Assembly: GCA_031404455.1 (NCBI GenBank)
Contig: JANNHP010000421.1
Location: forward strand, 1 to 21,502
Source: JANNHP01 sp031404455
GTDB taxonomy: Bacteria > Planctomycetota > JAJSAM01 > JAJVHW01
Length of the DNA stretch: 21,502 nt
Reading direction: 5' to 3'
Part shown: piece by piece, positions 14,591-21,502 of the stretch
Numbering within the stretch: position 1 is the first letter of the stretch
Layout of the letters: each line of letters begins with the position of its first letter
Notes under the pieces: generated by a model
What the model was told of the DNA's origin: nothing
The model's database searches: none
What the model saw: the letters and a program-made list of their open reading frames with translations, nothing else
Made by a program: the position numbers and the translations under genes

Positions 14591-14835
14591 TGTCCCCCGC
14601 CTGACGTTCGGTCGCAGTTCAGGCAACCGTCGCGAGCTGGCCGCCCCGCGGCAGTTGGCCGGATCTCTTCGGCCGATGCTGCGTTGCCCGCCCTTCCCTT
14701 ACGACCATCCAGGTCGCCTTCCGGGCTGGCGGCGCGAGACCGTCCGCAGGACGGTCTCGTACGGCCCGCCGCCATGGCCTCGCCTCGGCCGAAGATCTCT
14801 CGGCCAACTGCTCGCGAACTTCAGACGGGGGACAC
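14590..14835. repeat. Long imperfect palindrome (about 246 bp) after the LysM gene
   Basis: The outer arms 14590-14610 and 14815-14835 match as reverse complements at 19 of 21 positions. Inner arms near 14651-14677 and 14783-14811 share GCAGTTGGCC and CTTCGGCCGA segments in inverted order. The centre is a perfect 11-bp hairpin, 14735-14745/14749-14759, loop GCA. The design resembles the palindrome at 256-452: well-matched outer arms, diverged middle, sharp tip, and a position just after a gene's stop codon. I see no coding sequence in it. It may be a MITE-like or REP-type dispersed element or a large 3' UTR hairpin. Confidence 0.7.
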
Positions 14836-14905
14836 CAGCCTCCTCCTCCTGCACTCCATCGAATGGGCTCAAGTCCTGCTTGGGCCCATCTCGATTCAGG
14901 AGACG

Positions 14906-14911
14906 TACAAT
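14906..14911 (+). promoter_or_regulatory. Candidate -10 element (TACAAT)
   Basis: TACAAT, five of six to the TATAAT consensus, lies 37 nt before the ATG at 14949 and would give a leader of about 30 nt containing the GGAG ribosome-binding site. No clear -35 at the standard spacing. Confidence 0.4.
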
Positions 14912-14948
14912 CCGGTTCCGCGAACGGCTTCGTTCCGAGGGAGTCCAC

Positions 14949-15734
14949 ATGTTCCGCAGCATCGCGCTCGCTTTCGCTCTCGGCGTTTCGTCCGCGGCGT
15001 ACGCCGCCGAGGGCGACGAGCCTGCCGGACCGCCGGCCGAGGCCCCGGCTGCGAAGCCCGCTGAGAAGGCGGACGAGGCGTTCAAGGCCCGTGTGAAGCT
15101 CGGCAACGGCCGCTCGGTTACGGGCGTCGTGAAGGTCGCGGGTTCGTGGGAGCGTCGCGACGCGAAGACCGGCTGGACCGCGTGCGGCAAAGACGATCCC
15201 GGCGCGTGCGTCCGGATCTGGAACGTCAGCGGCCGCGCGGGCTTCGTCACGCTTCCCGCGAAGGACGTCGCTTCGATCGAGAACGATGGCGCGCTCGACG
15301 CCGATGGCCTGAAGAAGATCGCCGACGACGCCGCAGCCGCGGACAAGCGTGCCGCCGATGCGGGCGAGAAGCAGCGCAAGGCGCGCCAGGACAGGCGCGC
15401 GGCCGAAACCGCCGCCGCCGAGAAGGCCGTGGGCGAGGCGGTCGCGAAGCAGCAGGCCGCCACCGACGAGGCCCGTGCGAAGGTCGACAGCGACCTGCTC
15501 GCGAAGTTCCCGCCCGAGGAGTGGAGCGCGGAGCGCCGCGACGAGATCGGACACCGCGAGCTCATCATGAAGCTGATGCCGACCGACAAGGAGCGCGAGT
15601 TCGTCGCCAACTACGACGCGTGGGCGCGCGCCGCCGCGGCGGCGAAGGCCGAAGCGGACGCGAAGGCCGCCGCCGAGGAGAAGACGAGGAAGGACGCGGA
15701 GGGCGCCAAGAAGGGCGTGCCCGCGAAGAAGTAG
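14949..15734 (+). CDS. Secreted coiled-coil protein of unknown function
   Basis: 261 residues. A signal peptide (MFRSIALAFALGVSSAAYA) is followed by an acidic Pro/Ala linker. A small domain (~residues 45-115) contains two cysteines in 'TGWTACGKDDPGACVRIW' that may form a disulfide. The rest is Ala/Lys/Glu/Arg-rich helix, very probably coiled coil, ending in a Lys-rich tail. I do not recognise a family; TolA-like or periplasmic scaffold roles are only guesses from composition. The ATG has GGAG 6 nt upstream. It is followed 64 nt later by the selenoprotein gene on the same strand, so a shared role in the envelope is possible. Confidence 0.75.
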   Translation: MFRSIALAFALGVSSAAYAAEGDEPAGPPAEAPAAKPAEKADEAFKARVKLGNGRSVTGVVKVAGSWERRDAKTGWTACGKDDPGACVRIWNVSGRAGFVTLPAKDVASIENDGALDADGLKKIADDAAAADKRAADAGEKQRKARQDRRAAETAAAEKAVGEAVAKQQAATDEARAKVDSDLLAKFPPEEWSAERRDEIGHRELIMKLMPTDKEREFVANYDAWARAAAAAKAEADAKAAAEEKTRKDAEGAKKGVPAKK

Positions 15735-15784
15735 CCTCGCCGCGCGCCGCGCGCCGCCGCGACCCCGTCCCGAGCACGCCGTGG

Positions 15785-15790
15785 TAACCT
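15785..15790 (+). promoter_or_regulatory. Candidate -10 element (TAACCT) for the selenoprotein gene
   Basis: GGTAACCT sits 8 nt before the ATG at 15799 and there is no ribosome-binding site between them, as expected for a leaderless mRNA. Confidence 0.4.
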
Positions 15791-15798
15791 CGCGCCCG

Positions 15799-16803
15799 AT
15801 GTCGCAACGCCTCGCACGGATGCTGCTGCTCCTGCTGGCGTTCGCCTCGACCGCGTCCGGCGCGTTCACGACAGCGCTCGATCCGGTGATCGAAGAGGTG
15901 CTCGAGCGTCGCGCCGCGATCACCCCGCCCGTCCCTGCGGAACTGCGCGTGTACCGCGCGCTCGGCCGCGTCGCCCGCGAGTTCGCCGCGGCGTCGGGCT
16001 CGTTGGCGGACGACCTCGCGGTGGCCGAGCGCGCCGCGCGGCGCATCGACGACGAGTTCCGCCGCGATCCGGACCTCCCGCGCCTGATGGCGACCGCCGT
16101 CGACGAACTCCTCTCGGCGGCGCAGGCCGAGCGCACCCGGCTCGCCCTCTGGATTGGCCGCCTCGACGACCCCGCCGGCGAACCGCGCCTCGCGCGCGGA
16201 CTCGACGCCGCGCTGCTCCATCTCGACCGCGCCGCCGCGAACGTGCGCGTCGCATCGAGGGCCCGCATCGCCCGGCGGGGCTGCCTGCGACTGGAACGCG
16301 CGCGCGCGGACCTCGGACTCGTCGGCGACCCGCCGCCGCCCGAGCCCGTGCCGCCGATGCCCGTCTTCGCCATCTCCGACGTCAACCCGGCGTCGCCGAC
16401 TTCGGGCGCGCTCGTCTCGCCGCGGGACTACGTGGACAAGATCTCCGCGTGGTACTTCGGCCGCGCGGGTTGAGGCTACTGCCGGAGTCAGTTCGACTCC
16501 CTCGACGCGATGCAGGCCGAGATCCTCGCGGCGAACCCGGCCTCCGAGATCCGCATCCTCGGCATCAACCAGACGGGGCAGGAGGCGTACAACGACCTCG
16601 CCGTCGCCGGGAATTCGATCCCGTGGCTGCAGGACGCGGCCGACGCCGCGTGGGGCGGATGGGCCGTCACGTACCGGGACGTCGTGATCCTCGACCGCAC
16701 GAACGGCAAGGTCTCCATCTTCAACCTGACCGAGCACGACATCACCCAGCCCGCCGATTACGCGGCGCTCCTCGCGCTCCTCAAGTCCGCCGCCGGGGAG
16801 TGA
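15799..16803 (+). CDS. Exported thioredoxin-fold selenoprotein with UxxC motif (in-frame TGA at 16471-16473)
   Basis: 334 residues if the TGA at 16471 is read as selenocysteine (residue 225). A signal peptide (MSQRLARMLLLLLAFASTASG) precedes a ~190-residue helical region with no known domain, then a linker and a thioredoxin-like domain. The domain starts 'YVDKISAWYFGRAG-U-GYC': Sec225 and Cys228 form a UGYC redox pair at the end of the first core strand, where thioredoxins have CxxC. After the TGA the same frame continues for 110 codons with good protein character ('EIRILGINQTGQEAYND', 'IPWLQDAAD', 'WAVTYRDVVILDRTNGKV', 'FNLTEHDI'). A SECIS-like hairpin follows the TGA. Ordinary gene calling would give two pieces, 15799-16473 and 16510-16803. 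The natural substrate is unknown; a periplasmic thiol oxidoreductase role is inferred. Confidence 0.85.
16474..16500 (+). promoter_or_regulatory. Bacterial SECIS-like element
   Basis: Just after the TGA, GGAGTC (16484-16489) and GACTCC (16495-16500) form a perfect 6-bp stem with a five-base loop AGTTC. The second loop base is G (16491), 17 nt after the TGA. A G in the first two loop positions and 16-37 nt of spacing are the known rules for bacterial SECIS elements, which recruit SelB. Confidence 0.7.
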
Positions 16804-16830
16804 AACGGGGCCCCGCGGTGCCCGCCTGCG

Positions 16831-16836
16831 TAGACT
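16831..16836 (+). promoter_or_regulatory. Candidate -10 element (TAGACT) for lpxK
   Basis: GTAGACT lies 10 nt before the lpxK ATG at 16847, with no ribosome-binding site between. It fits the TANNNT short-leader pattern. Confidence 0.35.
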
Positions 16837-16846
16837 CCGCCGCCTC

Positions 16847-17899
16847 ATGAGCTCCTGCACCACGTATCGGCGGATCGTCAGCGGCGAGGCCGGCGGACTC
16901 GGTCCGTCGATCGCCCGCGGCGCCCTCTGCCTCCTCTCGAAGCCCTACGGCCTCGCGGCCTCGCTGACCGAGATCGCGCGGTCCGGCCAGGACGCGACCG
17001 ACGTCGGCCTGCCCGTGATCGCCGTCGGCAACATCACCGTGGGCGGCACCGGCAAGACGCCGTTCGTGGCGTTCGTCGTCTCCGAGCTCCTGGCCCGGAA
17101 GCGGCGTCCGGTCATCCTCTCGCGCGGCTGGTGCGCGGACGAATCGGGCACCAACGACGAGGCGAAGCTCCTCGCGCGCCTGCATCCGGGCGTGATCCAC
17201 CTGCAGGGCAAGGATCGCGTCGCGAACGCGAAGCACGTGGCCGACGCCCGGCTCGGCGACGTGATCGTGCTGGACGACGCGTTCCAGTACCAGGCGCTCG
17301 CGCGCAAGCTGAACGTGTGCTGCATCGACGCGACGAACCCGTTCGGATACGGCTCGGTGCTCCCGCGCGGGCTCCTTCGCGAGCCGATGGGCGGGCTCTA
17401 CCGCGCGCGGCCGGTCGTCATCACGCGCGCCGAACTCGTCGCCCCGTCGACGATCGAGGCGATCAAGGCCGAAGTCCTGACGCACAACCCGTACGCGAAG
17501 TTCGTCGTCACCCGGATGAAGCCGACGGCCTTGCGCGACGTCACGAACGGCGGCACGTGCGACCCGTCTTCGCTGAAGGACCACCAGGTCCTGCTCGCGA
17601 GCGGCATCGGAAACCCCGGCGCCTTCGCCCGCGACGTCCGCCTCCTCGGCGCGCGCGTGCGCGACCACGTGGAGAAGGGCGACCACCACGACTGGACGGC
17701 GGCCGAGGTGACGGCTCTCGCGAAGAAGGCGGCGGCACTCGGCGTGAAGAGCGTCGTCACCACGGCGAAGGACGCCGTGAAGCTCGCGGCCCTCGAGTGG
17801 CCGTCCGACGCCCCGCCGCTCGGCGCGCTCGACGTCGAGATCGAGATCAGGGAGGGCGCGGACGCGTGGAAGGCGCTCCTCGACGAGGCGCTCACGTAA
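16847..17899 (+). CDS. lpxK: Tetraacyldisaccharide 4'-kinase (lipid A 4'-kinase)
   Basis: 350 residues, normal for LpxK, which phosphorylates the 4' position of the lipid A disaccharide at the inner membrane. Diagnostic features: the N-terminal hydrophobic region with 'SKPYGL', P-loop 'AVGNITVGGTGKTPFV' (GGTGKT at 66-71), 'PVILSRGW', the 'VIVLDDAFQYQAL' motif with the catalytic-region Asp-Asp, and 'PFGYGSVLPRGLLREP'. Near the C-terminus 'DHHDWTAAEV' and 'VVTTAKDAVKL' are also typical. The acyltransferase gene starts 2 nt after its stop, so the two are probably translated from one message and act consecutively on lipid A. Confidence 0.95.
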   Translation: MSSCTTYRRIVSGEAGGLGPSIARGALCLLSKPYGLAASLTEIARSGQDATDVGLPVIAVGNITVGGTGKTPFVAFVVSELLARKRRPVILSRGWCADESGTNDEAKLLARLHPGVIHLQGKDRVANAKHVADARLGDVIVLDDAFQYQALARKLNVCCIDATNPFGYGSVLPRGLLREPMGGLYRARPVVITRAELVAPSTIEAIKAEVLTHNPYAKFVVTRMKPTALRDVTNGGTCDPSSLKDHQVLLASGIGNPGAFARDVRLLGARVRDHVEKGDHHDWTAAEVTALAKKAAALGVKSVVTTAKDAVKLAALEWPSDAPPLGALDVEIEIREGADAWKALLDEALT

Positions 17900-17901
17900 C
17901 T

Positions 17902-18846
17902 GTGTCCGCGCCGCACGCGGCCGAGTCGCCCGCGCCGTCCCCGTCGCTCCGGCACCGCGCCGAGTACGTCGCCCTGCGGGCGTTCGCCGGACTCGTCAGG
18001 CTGCTGGGACTCTCCGCCGGATACGTCCTCGCGAGATGGGCCGGGAGCGCGATCCACGCCGTGGACCGGCGCCACCGGCAGATCGCCCGGGCGAATCTCC
18101 GCGAGAGATTCCGCGCCGCGGACGGCGAACCGCTCCCGAAGGCCGAGGTGCGCCGCATCGCGCGCGACTCGTTCCGTCACCTCGTGTGCTGCGCGGTGGA
18201 GATCCTGCATCTCTCGCGCGAATCGGAGCGCCGCGGTCTCTCGAAGATCGTCACGCTCGGCGGGCGCGAGCACTTCGACGCCGCGATCGCGGGAGGCAAG
18301 GGCCTCATCCTCGCGACCGCGCACATGGGCAACTGGGAGGTGATGGGCGCGATGTGCCGGGAGCTCGGCGTGCCGTTCACGACGGTCTACCGCCCGCTCG
18401 ACAACCCGCTCCTCGACCGCTGGATCCGAACGACCCGCGCCAGCGTGGGCCAGGCGATGGTGCCGAAGGCGGGCGCCATGCGGCCGCTGCTCAAGGCGCT
18501 GCGGGGCGGCGGCATGATCGTGCTCCTCGTCGACCAGGACGCCCGCGGCCACGGGGTGTTCGCGCCGTTCTTCGGGGCGCCCGCCTCCACGATTCCGACG
18601 CCCGCGGAACTCGCGCTGCGCACCGGGGCCACGATCCTCACCGGCGCCTCGGTGCGCACGGGACCCGGCTTCCGCTACGACGCGAGTTTCGAACCGCCGA
18701 TCGAGGTGAAGGACACGGGAGACCACCCGGCCGACCTCCTCCGCATCACCACCGAGATCAACGCGCGCATCGAGGCTCTCGTCCGCCGGGCGCCCGAGCA
18801 GTGGCTCTGGTCGCACCGCCGGTGGAAGACGAAGCCGCCTGCGTGA
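17902..18846 (+). CDS. Lipid A biosynthesis acyltransferase, LpxL/HtrB family
   Basis: 314 residues from the GTG at 17902, 2 nt after lpxK. The Lysophospholipid-acyltransferase-like fold is clear: HX4E catalytic motif HMGNWE (141-146) in 'LILATAHMGNWEVMGAMC', then 'VYRPLDNPLLDRWI', 'LVDQDARGHGVFAPFFGAPA' and 'IPTPAELALRTGATI', and the C-terminal 'PEQWLWSHRRWKTKPP'. These enzymes add the secondary acyl chain to Kdo-lipid A or a precursor at the inner membrane. LpxL and LpxM cannot be separated by eye. No Kdo transferase gene is in view. The upstream coding frame is open, but starting earlier would run inside lpxK. Confidence 0.92.
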   Translation: MSAPHAAESPAPSPSLRHRAEYVALRAFAGLVRLLGLSAGYVLARWAGSAIHAVDRRHRQIARANLRERFRAADGEPLPKAEVRRIARDSFRHLVCCAVEILHLSRESERRGLSKIVTLGGREHFDAAIAGGKGLILATAHMGNWEVMGAMCRELGVPFTTVYRPLDNPLLDRWIRTTRASVGQAMVPKAGAMRPLLKALRGGGMIVLLVDQDARGHGVFAPFFGAPASTIPTPAELALRTGATILTGASVRTGPGFRYDASFEPPIEVKDTGDHPADLLRITTEINARIEALVRRAPEQWLWSHRRWKTKPPA

Positions 18847-18898
18847 GGCTGAGCGGACGTCTGCGGTAATCCTCTCCCCGCGCCGAGAACCAAGCTCG

Positions 18899-18904
18899 TA
18901 GAGT
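18899..18904 (+). promoter_or_regulatory. Candidate -10 element (TAGAGT)
   Basis: GTAGAGT lies 10 nt before the TTG at 18915, with no ribosome-binding site between; same pattern as upstream of lpxK. Confidence 0.35.
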
Positions 18905-18914
18905 CGCGCGCCGA

Positions 18915-19883
18915 TTGAGCGACAGCGGCGACGCAACACCCAAGCCCCCGCGCGAGGAACCGTTCGACCTAGGGAAGGTCGTCACGCGGCCCATCGCGAA
19001 GATGCGGCACCTCGTGCGCGTCGCGCAGTTCGGCAAGGTCGTGCCGCCTTCGGCCTCGGCGAAGGATCTCCTCGACTCGCTGCCCGACGTGCTCGGCGCG
19101 CGCGACCTGCGCGCGCTCGCCGGCCACGTGGCGCGCGCGCACCGCGGCGGACACGGCGTCGCGCTCGCGATGGGTGGCCACGTGGTGAAGACGGGCTGCG
19201 CGCCGGTCGTCCTCGACCTCGTGAGGCGCGGGATCGTCACGTCGCTCCACCTCGCCGGATCGACGGCGATCCACGACTTCGAGATCGCGCACTCCGGCGA
19301 GACGAGCGAGGACGTCGCGGAGGGTCTCGCCGAGGGCCAGTACGGGATGGCGGACGAGACCGGGAGGGCGTTCCTCGAAGCGTCGGCCCGTGCGAAGTTG
19401 GAGGGCATCGGGCTCGGACGCGCGCTCGGCCTCGCGATCCTCGAAGCGAAGATGCCGCACGCGAACATGAGCTTCCTCGCCGAGGCGGCTCTCCGCGGGA
19501 TCCCGTGCACGGTGCACGTCGCCGTCGGCACCGACACCGTCCACATGCACCCCGCGTCCGACGGCGCCGCAATGGGCGAGGCGACGCACCAGGACTTCCG
19601 CATCGCGTGCACGGTCGCGTCGAAGCTCGACCACGGCGTGTGGATCAACGTCGGCTCCGCGGTGCTCTTGCCCGAGGTGTTCCTCAAGGCGATCACGGTC
19701 GCGCGCAACACGGGGCACGCGGTGGAGGACCTCACGACCGCGAACTTCGACATGCTCACGCACTACCGCCCGACGACGAACGTCGTCCGCCGTCCGGCGA
19801 AGCGCGGCTTCAACCTGATCGGTCAGCACGAGATCCTGCTGCCCCTCTTCCGCATGGCCGTGCTCGCGGAGCTCGGCGCGTGA
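18915..19883 (+). CDS. Deoxyhypusine-synthase-like conserved protein
   Basis: 322 residues. The pattern 'HGVALAMGGHVVKTGCAPVV', 'SLHLAGSTAIHDFEIAHSGE', 'VHVAVGTDTVHMHPASDGAA', 'GSAVLLPEVFLKAITVARN', 'TANFDMLTHYRPTTNVVRRP' recalls the NAD-binding fold of deoxyhypusine synthase, whose true substrate (eIF5A lysine) does not exist in bacteria. I see no clear equivalent of the enzyme's catalytic Lys segment, so the reaction is unknown. This family call is from memory of the pattern and is moderate. The TTG start at 18915 has no ribosome-binding site; a Met at 18999 is an alternative. The stop overlaps hldE by 4 nt, and the gene follows lpxK and an acyltransferase, so a link to LPS sugar or lipid chemistry is possible. 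Confidence 0.6.
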   Translation: MSDSGDATPKPPREEPFDLGKVVTRPIAKMRHLVRVAQFGKVVPPSASAKDLLDSLPDVLGARDLRALAGHVARAHRGGHGVALAMGGHVVKTGCAPVVLDLVRRGIVTSLHLAGSTAIHDFEIAHSGETSEDVAEGLAEGQYGMADETGRAFLEASARAKLEGIGLGRALGLAILEAKMPHANMSFLAEAALRGIPCTVHVAVGTDTVHMHPASDGAAMGEATHQDFRIACTVASKLDHGVWINVGSAVLLPEVFLKAITVARNTGHAVEDLTTANFDMLTHYRPTTNVVRRPAKRGFNLIGQHEILLPLFRMAVLAELGA

Positions 19884-21352
19884 CCGACCTCGCGCGACTC
19901 GTCCGCGATCTCGGCCGCCCGACGGTCGTCGTCGTCGGCGACGCGATGCTCGACCGTTACGTGTTCGGGAACATCTCGCGCATCTCGCCCGAGGCGCCGA
20001 TTCAGATCCTGCGTGTGGCGCGCGAGGAGGAACGGCCGGGCGGCGCGGCGTCCGTGGCGCTCGACCTCGCCGTGCTCGGCGCCAGGGCCCGGCTCGTGGC
20101 CTACGCCGGCGACGACGACGCGGGCCGCGCGCTGCGCAAGCTGCTGCGCTCGTCGGGCATCGACGCCGCGGCGCTCGTGGAGACGCGCGGCCGCCCGACG
20201 ACGCTGAAGTCGCGCATGGTCGCGCGCGGCGCATCGCACTCCGTCAGCCAGCAGGTGCTGCGCGTGGACCGCGAGGACACGACCCCGTTCCCGGCGGGCG
20301 CCGAACGCAAGCTGCTCGCTGCGTTCCGCCGCGCGCTGCGCGGGGCCGACGCTGTCGTCGTCTCCGACTACGCGAAGGGCGTGGTGTCGGAGGCCGTGGC
20401 GAAGGCGGTCATCGCGGCGGCGCGCCGCGCGAAGGTGCCGGTCGTCGTCGATCCGAAGGGGCGCGACTACGCGCGCTATCGCGGCGCGACCGTGATCACG
20501 CCGAACCGCAAGGAGACGTTCGAGGCGACGGGCATCGACCCGACGGGCGCCGCGGGCGCCGAAGCCGCGGGCCGGCGGCTCATCGAACTCACTGGCGTCG
20601 AGGCGGCCGTCATCACGCTCGACAAGGACGGCATCGCGATCGTCCCGCGACGCGGTGCGCCCGAGATGGTGCCGACGACGCCGCGCGAGGTGTTCGACGT
20701 GACGGGCGCGGGCGACGTCGTCGCGGCGGTGCTCGGACTCGCACTCGGCGACGGCCGCTCGCTCTCGGACGCGGTGCACGTCGCGAACGTCGCGGCGGGC
20801 GTAGAGGTCGGGAAGGTCGGCGCGGCGCCGGTTTCGCGCGAGGAGATCCTGCACGCTCTCGGAGCGGCACCCGCGGCGGCGCACCGCGTCGTGGACGTGG
20901 CGACGCTCCGCCGTGAGCTCGCGCCGATGCGCGCCGCCGGGCGCAGGGTCGTCTTCACGAACGGCTGCTTCGACATCCTGCACGCCGGCCACGCGCGCTA
21001 CCTCCACGAGGCGCGCCGCGAGGGCGACGTGCTCGTCGTGGGGCTGAACTCCGACACCTCGGTGCGGCGGCTGAAGGGCGAGGGACGTCCGGTCGTCTGC
21101 GAGTCGGATCGCGCGGAGCTTCTCGCGTCGCTCGACTGCGTGGACTACGTGGTCGTGTTCGGCGAGGACACGCCGCTGCGCCTCATCCGCGAGGTCGAGC
21201 CCGACGTCCTCGTCAAGGGCGAGGACTGGAAGGAGAAGGGCGTCGTCGGCCGCGACGTCGTCGAGGCCCGCGGCGGGAAGGTCGTGCTGGTGAAGCTGCT
21301 GGCGGGACGGTCCACGACGTCGATCGTCGATCGGGTGCGGGGGCGGTCGTGA
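19880..21352 (+). CDS. hldE: Bifunctional heptose 7-phosphate kinase / heptose 1-phosphate adenylyltransferase
   Basis: 490 residues (E. coli HldE 477). Residues 1-~325 are a PfkB/ribokinase domain: 'VVVGDAMLDRYVFGNISRIS', 'ERPGGAASVALDLAVLGA', and the anion-hole/base motif TGAGD (275-279). Residues ~340-490 are a cytidylyltransferase-like domain: 'VFTNGCFDILHAGHARYL' with HxGH (368-371), 'VGLNSDTSVRRLKG', 'VLVKGEDW', and 'GRSTTSIVDRVR' (476-487). HldE phosphorylates heptose 7-phosphate at C1 and then adenylylates it, yielding ADP-heptose for the LPS core. The GTG at 19880 overlaps the preceding stop by 4 nt (GTGA), indicating coupled translation. Both activities look intact. Confidence 0.96.
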   Translation: MTDLARLVRDLGRPTVVVVGDAMLDRYVFGNISRISPEAPIQILRVAREEERPGGAASVALDLAVLGARARLVAYAGDDDAGRALRKLLRSSGIDAAALVETRGRPTTLKSRMVARGASHSVSQQVLRVDREDTTPFPAGAERKLLAAFRRALRGADAVVVSDYAKGVVSEAVAKAVIAAARRAKVPVVVDPKGRDYARYRGATVITPNRKETFEATGIDPTGAAGAEAAGRRLIELTGVEAAVITLDKDGIAIVPRRGAPEMVPTTPREVFDVTGAGDVVAAVLGLALGDGRSLSDAVHVANVAAGVEVGKVGAAPVSREEILHALGAAPAAAHRVVDVATLRRELAPMRAAGRRVVFTNGCFDILHAGHARYLHEARREGDVLVVGLNSDTSVRRLKGEGRPVVCESDRAELLASLDCVDYVVVFGEDTPLRLIREVEPDVLVKGEDWKEKGVVGRDVVEARGGKVVLVKLLAGRSTTSIVDRVRGRS

Positions 21353-21365
21353 CATGCCTTGGTAG

Positions 21366-21474
21366 GGGCGACCCATGGGTCGCCCGCCGTGGATGTCACG
21401 ACGACGAACGCGTTCCCGACACAACGGTCTTTCCGGGGGCGGCGGCGGGCGACCCAAGGGTCGCCCCCCCCCCC
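21366..21474. repeat. Two copies of a GGGCGACCC/GGGTCGCCC palindrome plus a C11 run
   Basis: GGGCGACCC-AT-GGGTCGCCC (21366-21385) and GGGCGACCC-AA-GGGTCGCCC (21447-21466) are perfect 9-bp inverted repeats 61 nt apart, just after hldE. The second runs into a C11 tract (21464-21474), where base counts may be wrong. They look like REP-type dispersed palindromes and could also stabilise or end the hldE transcript. The remaining bases to 21502 show no gene. Confidence 0.7.
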
Positions 21475-21502
21475 GCGCGCAACCACCGGGGAGCCAATAC
21501 CC

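Noticed and set aside
16471..16473. A nonsense mutation making a pseudogene
   Set aside because: Possible, but the TGA falls exactly at the expected redox position of a UxxC motif and is followed by a SECIS-like hairpin, with no other damage in the frame.
16510..16803. A separate gene starting at ATG 16510
   Set aside because: It has no ribosome-binding site, would begin after the redox motif of its own fold, and is in frame with the preceding gene; the selenoprotein reading explains all of this.

Overview
The window is high-GC DNA (very roughly two-thirds G+C or more) from a Gram-negative, outer-membrane bacterium. It carries lipid A and LPS-core genes (LpxK, an LpxL/HtrB-type acyltransferase, HldE). 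It also holds a large TPR-CHAT protein gene, a papain-like peptidase, a bacterial protein resembling deoxyhypusine synthase, and a gene that only makes sense if an in-frame TGA is read as selenocysteine. Together these suit a Planctomycetota- or Myxococcota-like organism, but I cannot fix the phylum from this sequence alone.

Layout. (1) 1-1692, minus strand: the 5' end of a possible GNAT-like protein, then a glutaryl-CoA-dehydrogenase-type acyl-CoA dehydrogenase, separated by a ~200-bp imperfect palindrome. (2) 1764-2225, plus: a small putative lipoprotein, convergent with an AAA/DUF4143 ATPase (2280-3473, minus) whose start codon lies inside a nested inverted repeat. (3) 3576-9054, minus: a probable operon. 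In transcription order it encodes a small protein with a histone-H1-like basic tail, a secreted TPR-CHAT caspase-like protein broken by a frameshift in a (CG)6 run, a translationally coupled papain-like peptidase, and an exported thioredoxin-fold protein that has lost the first Cys of its CxxC. (4) 9196-9329: a cluster of hairpins, two of them copies of one palindrome. (5) 9321-12880, minus: a two-gene heterodimeric ABC exporter with one degenerate ATP site. (6) 12881-13588: no protein gene, but a plus-strand structured RNA candidate ending in a good intrinsic terminator. (7) 13589-16803, plus: a membrane-anchored triple-LysM protein, a second long palindrome, a secreted coiled-coil protein, and the selenoprotein (UGYC redox motif with a SECIS-like hairpin just after the UGA). 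(8) 16847-21352, plus: lpxK, the acyltransferase, the deoxyhypusine-synthase-like gene and hldE, tightly packed. (9) 21366-21474: two copies of a short GGGCGACCC palindrome and a C11 run.

The most interesting points are the selenoprotein, which ordinary gene calling would split in two; the small protein/TPR-CHAT/papain-peptidase operon, a possible proteolytic system; and the unassigned structured RNA. Several genes carry a TANNNT box 8-16 nt before the start codon, which suggests leaderless or short-leader transcription.
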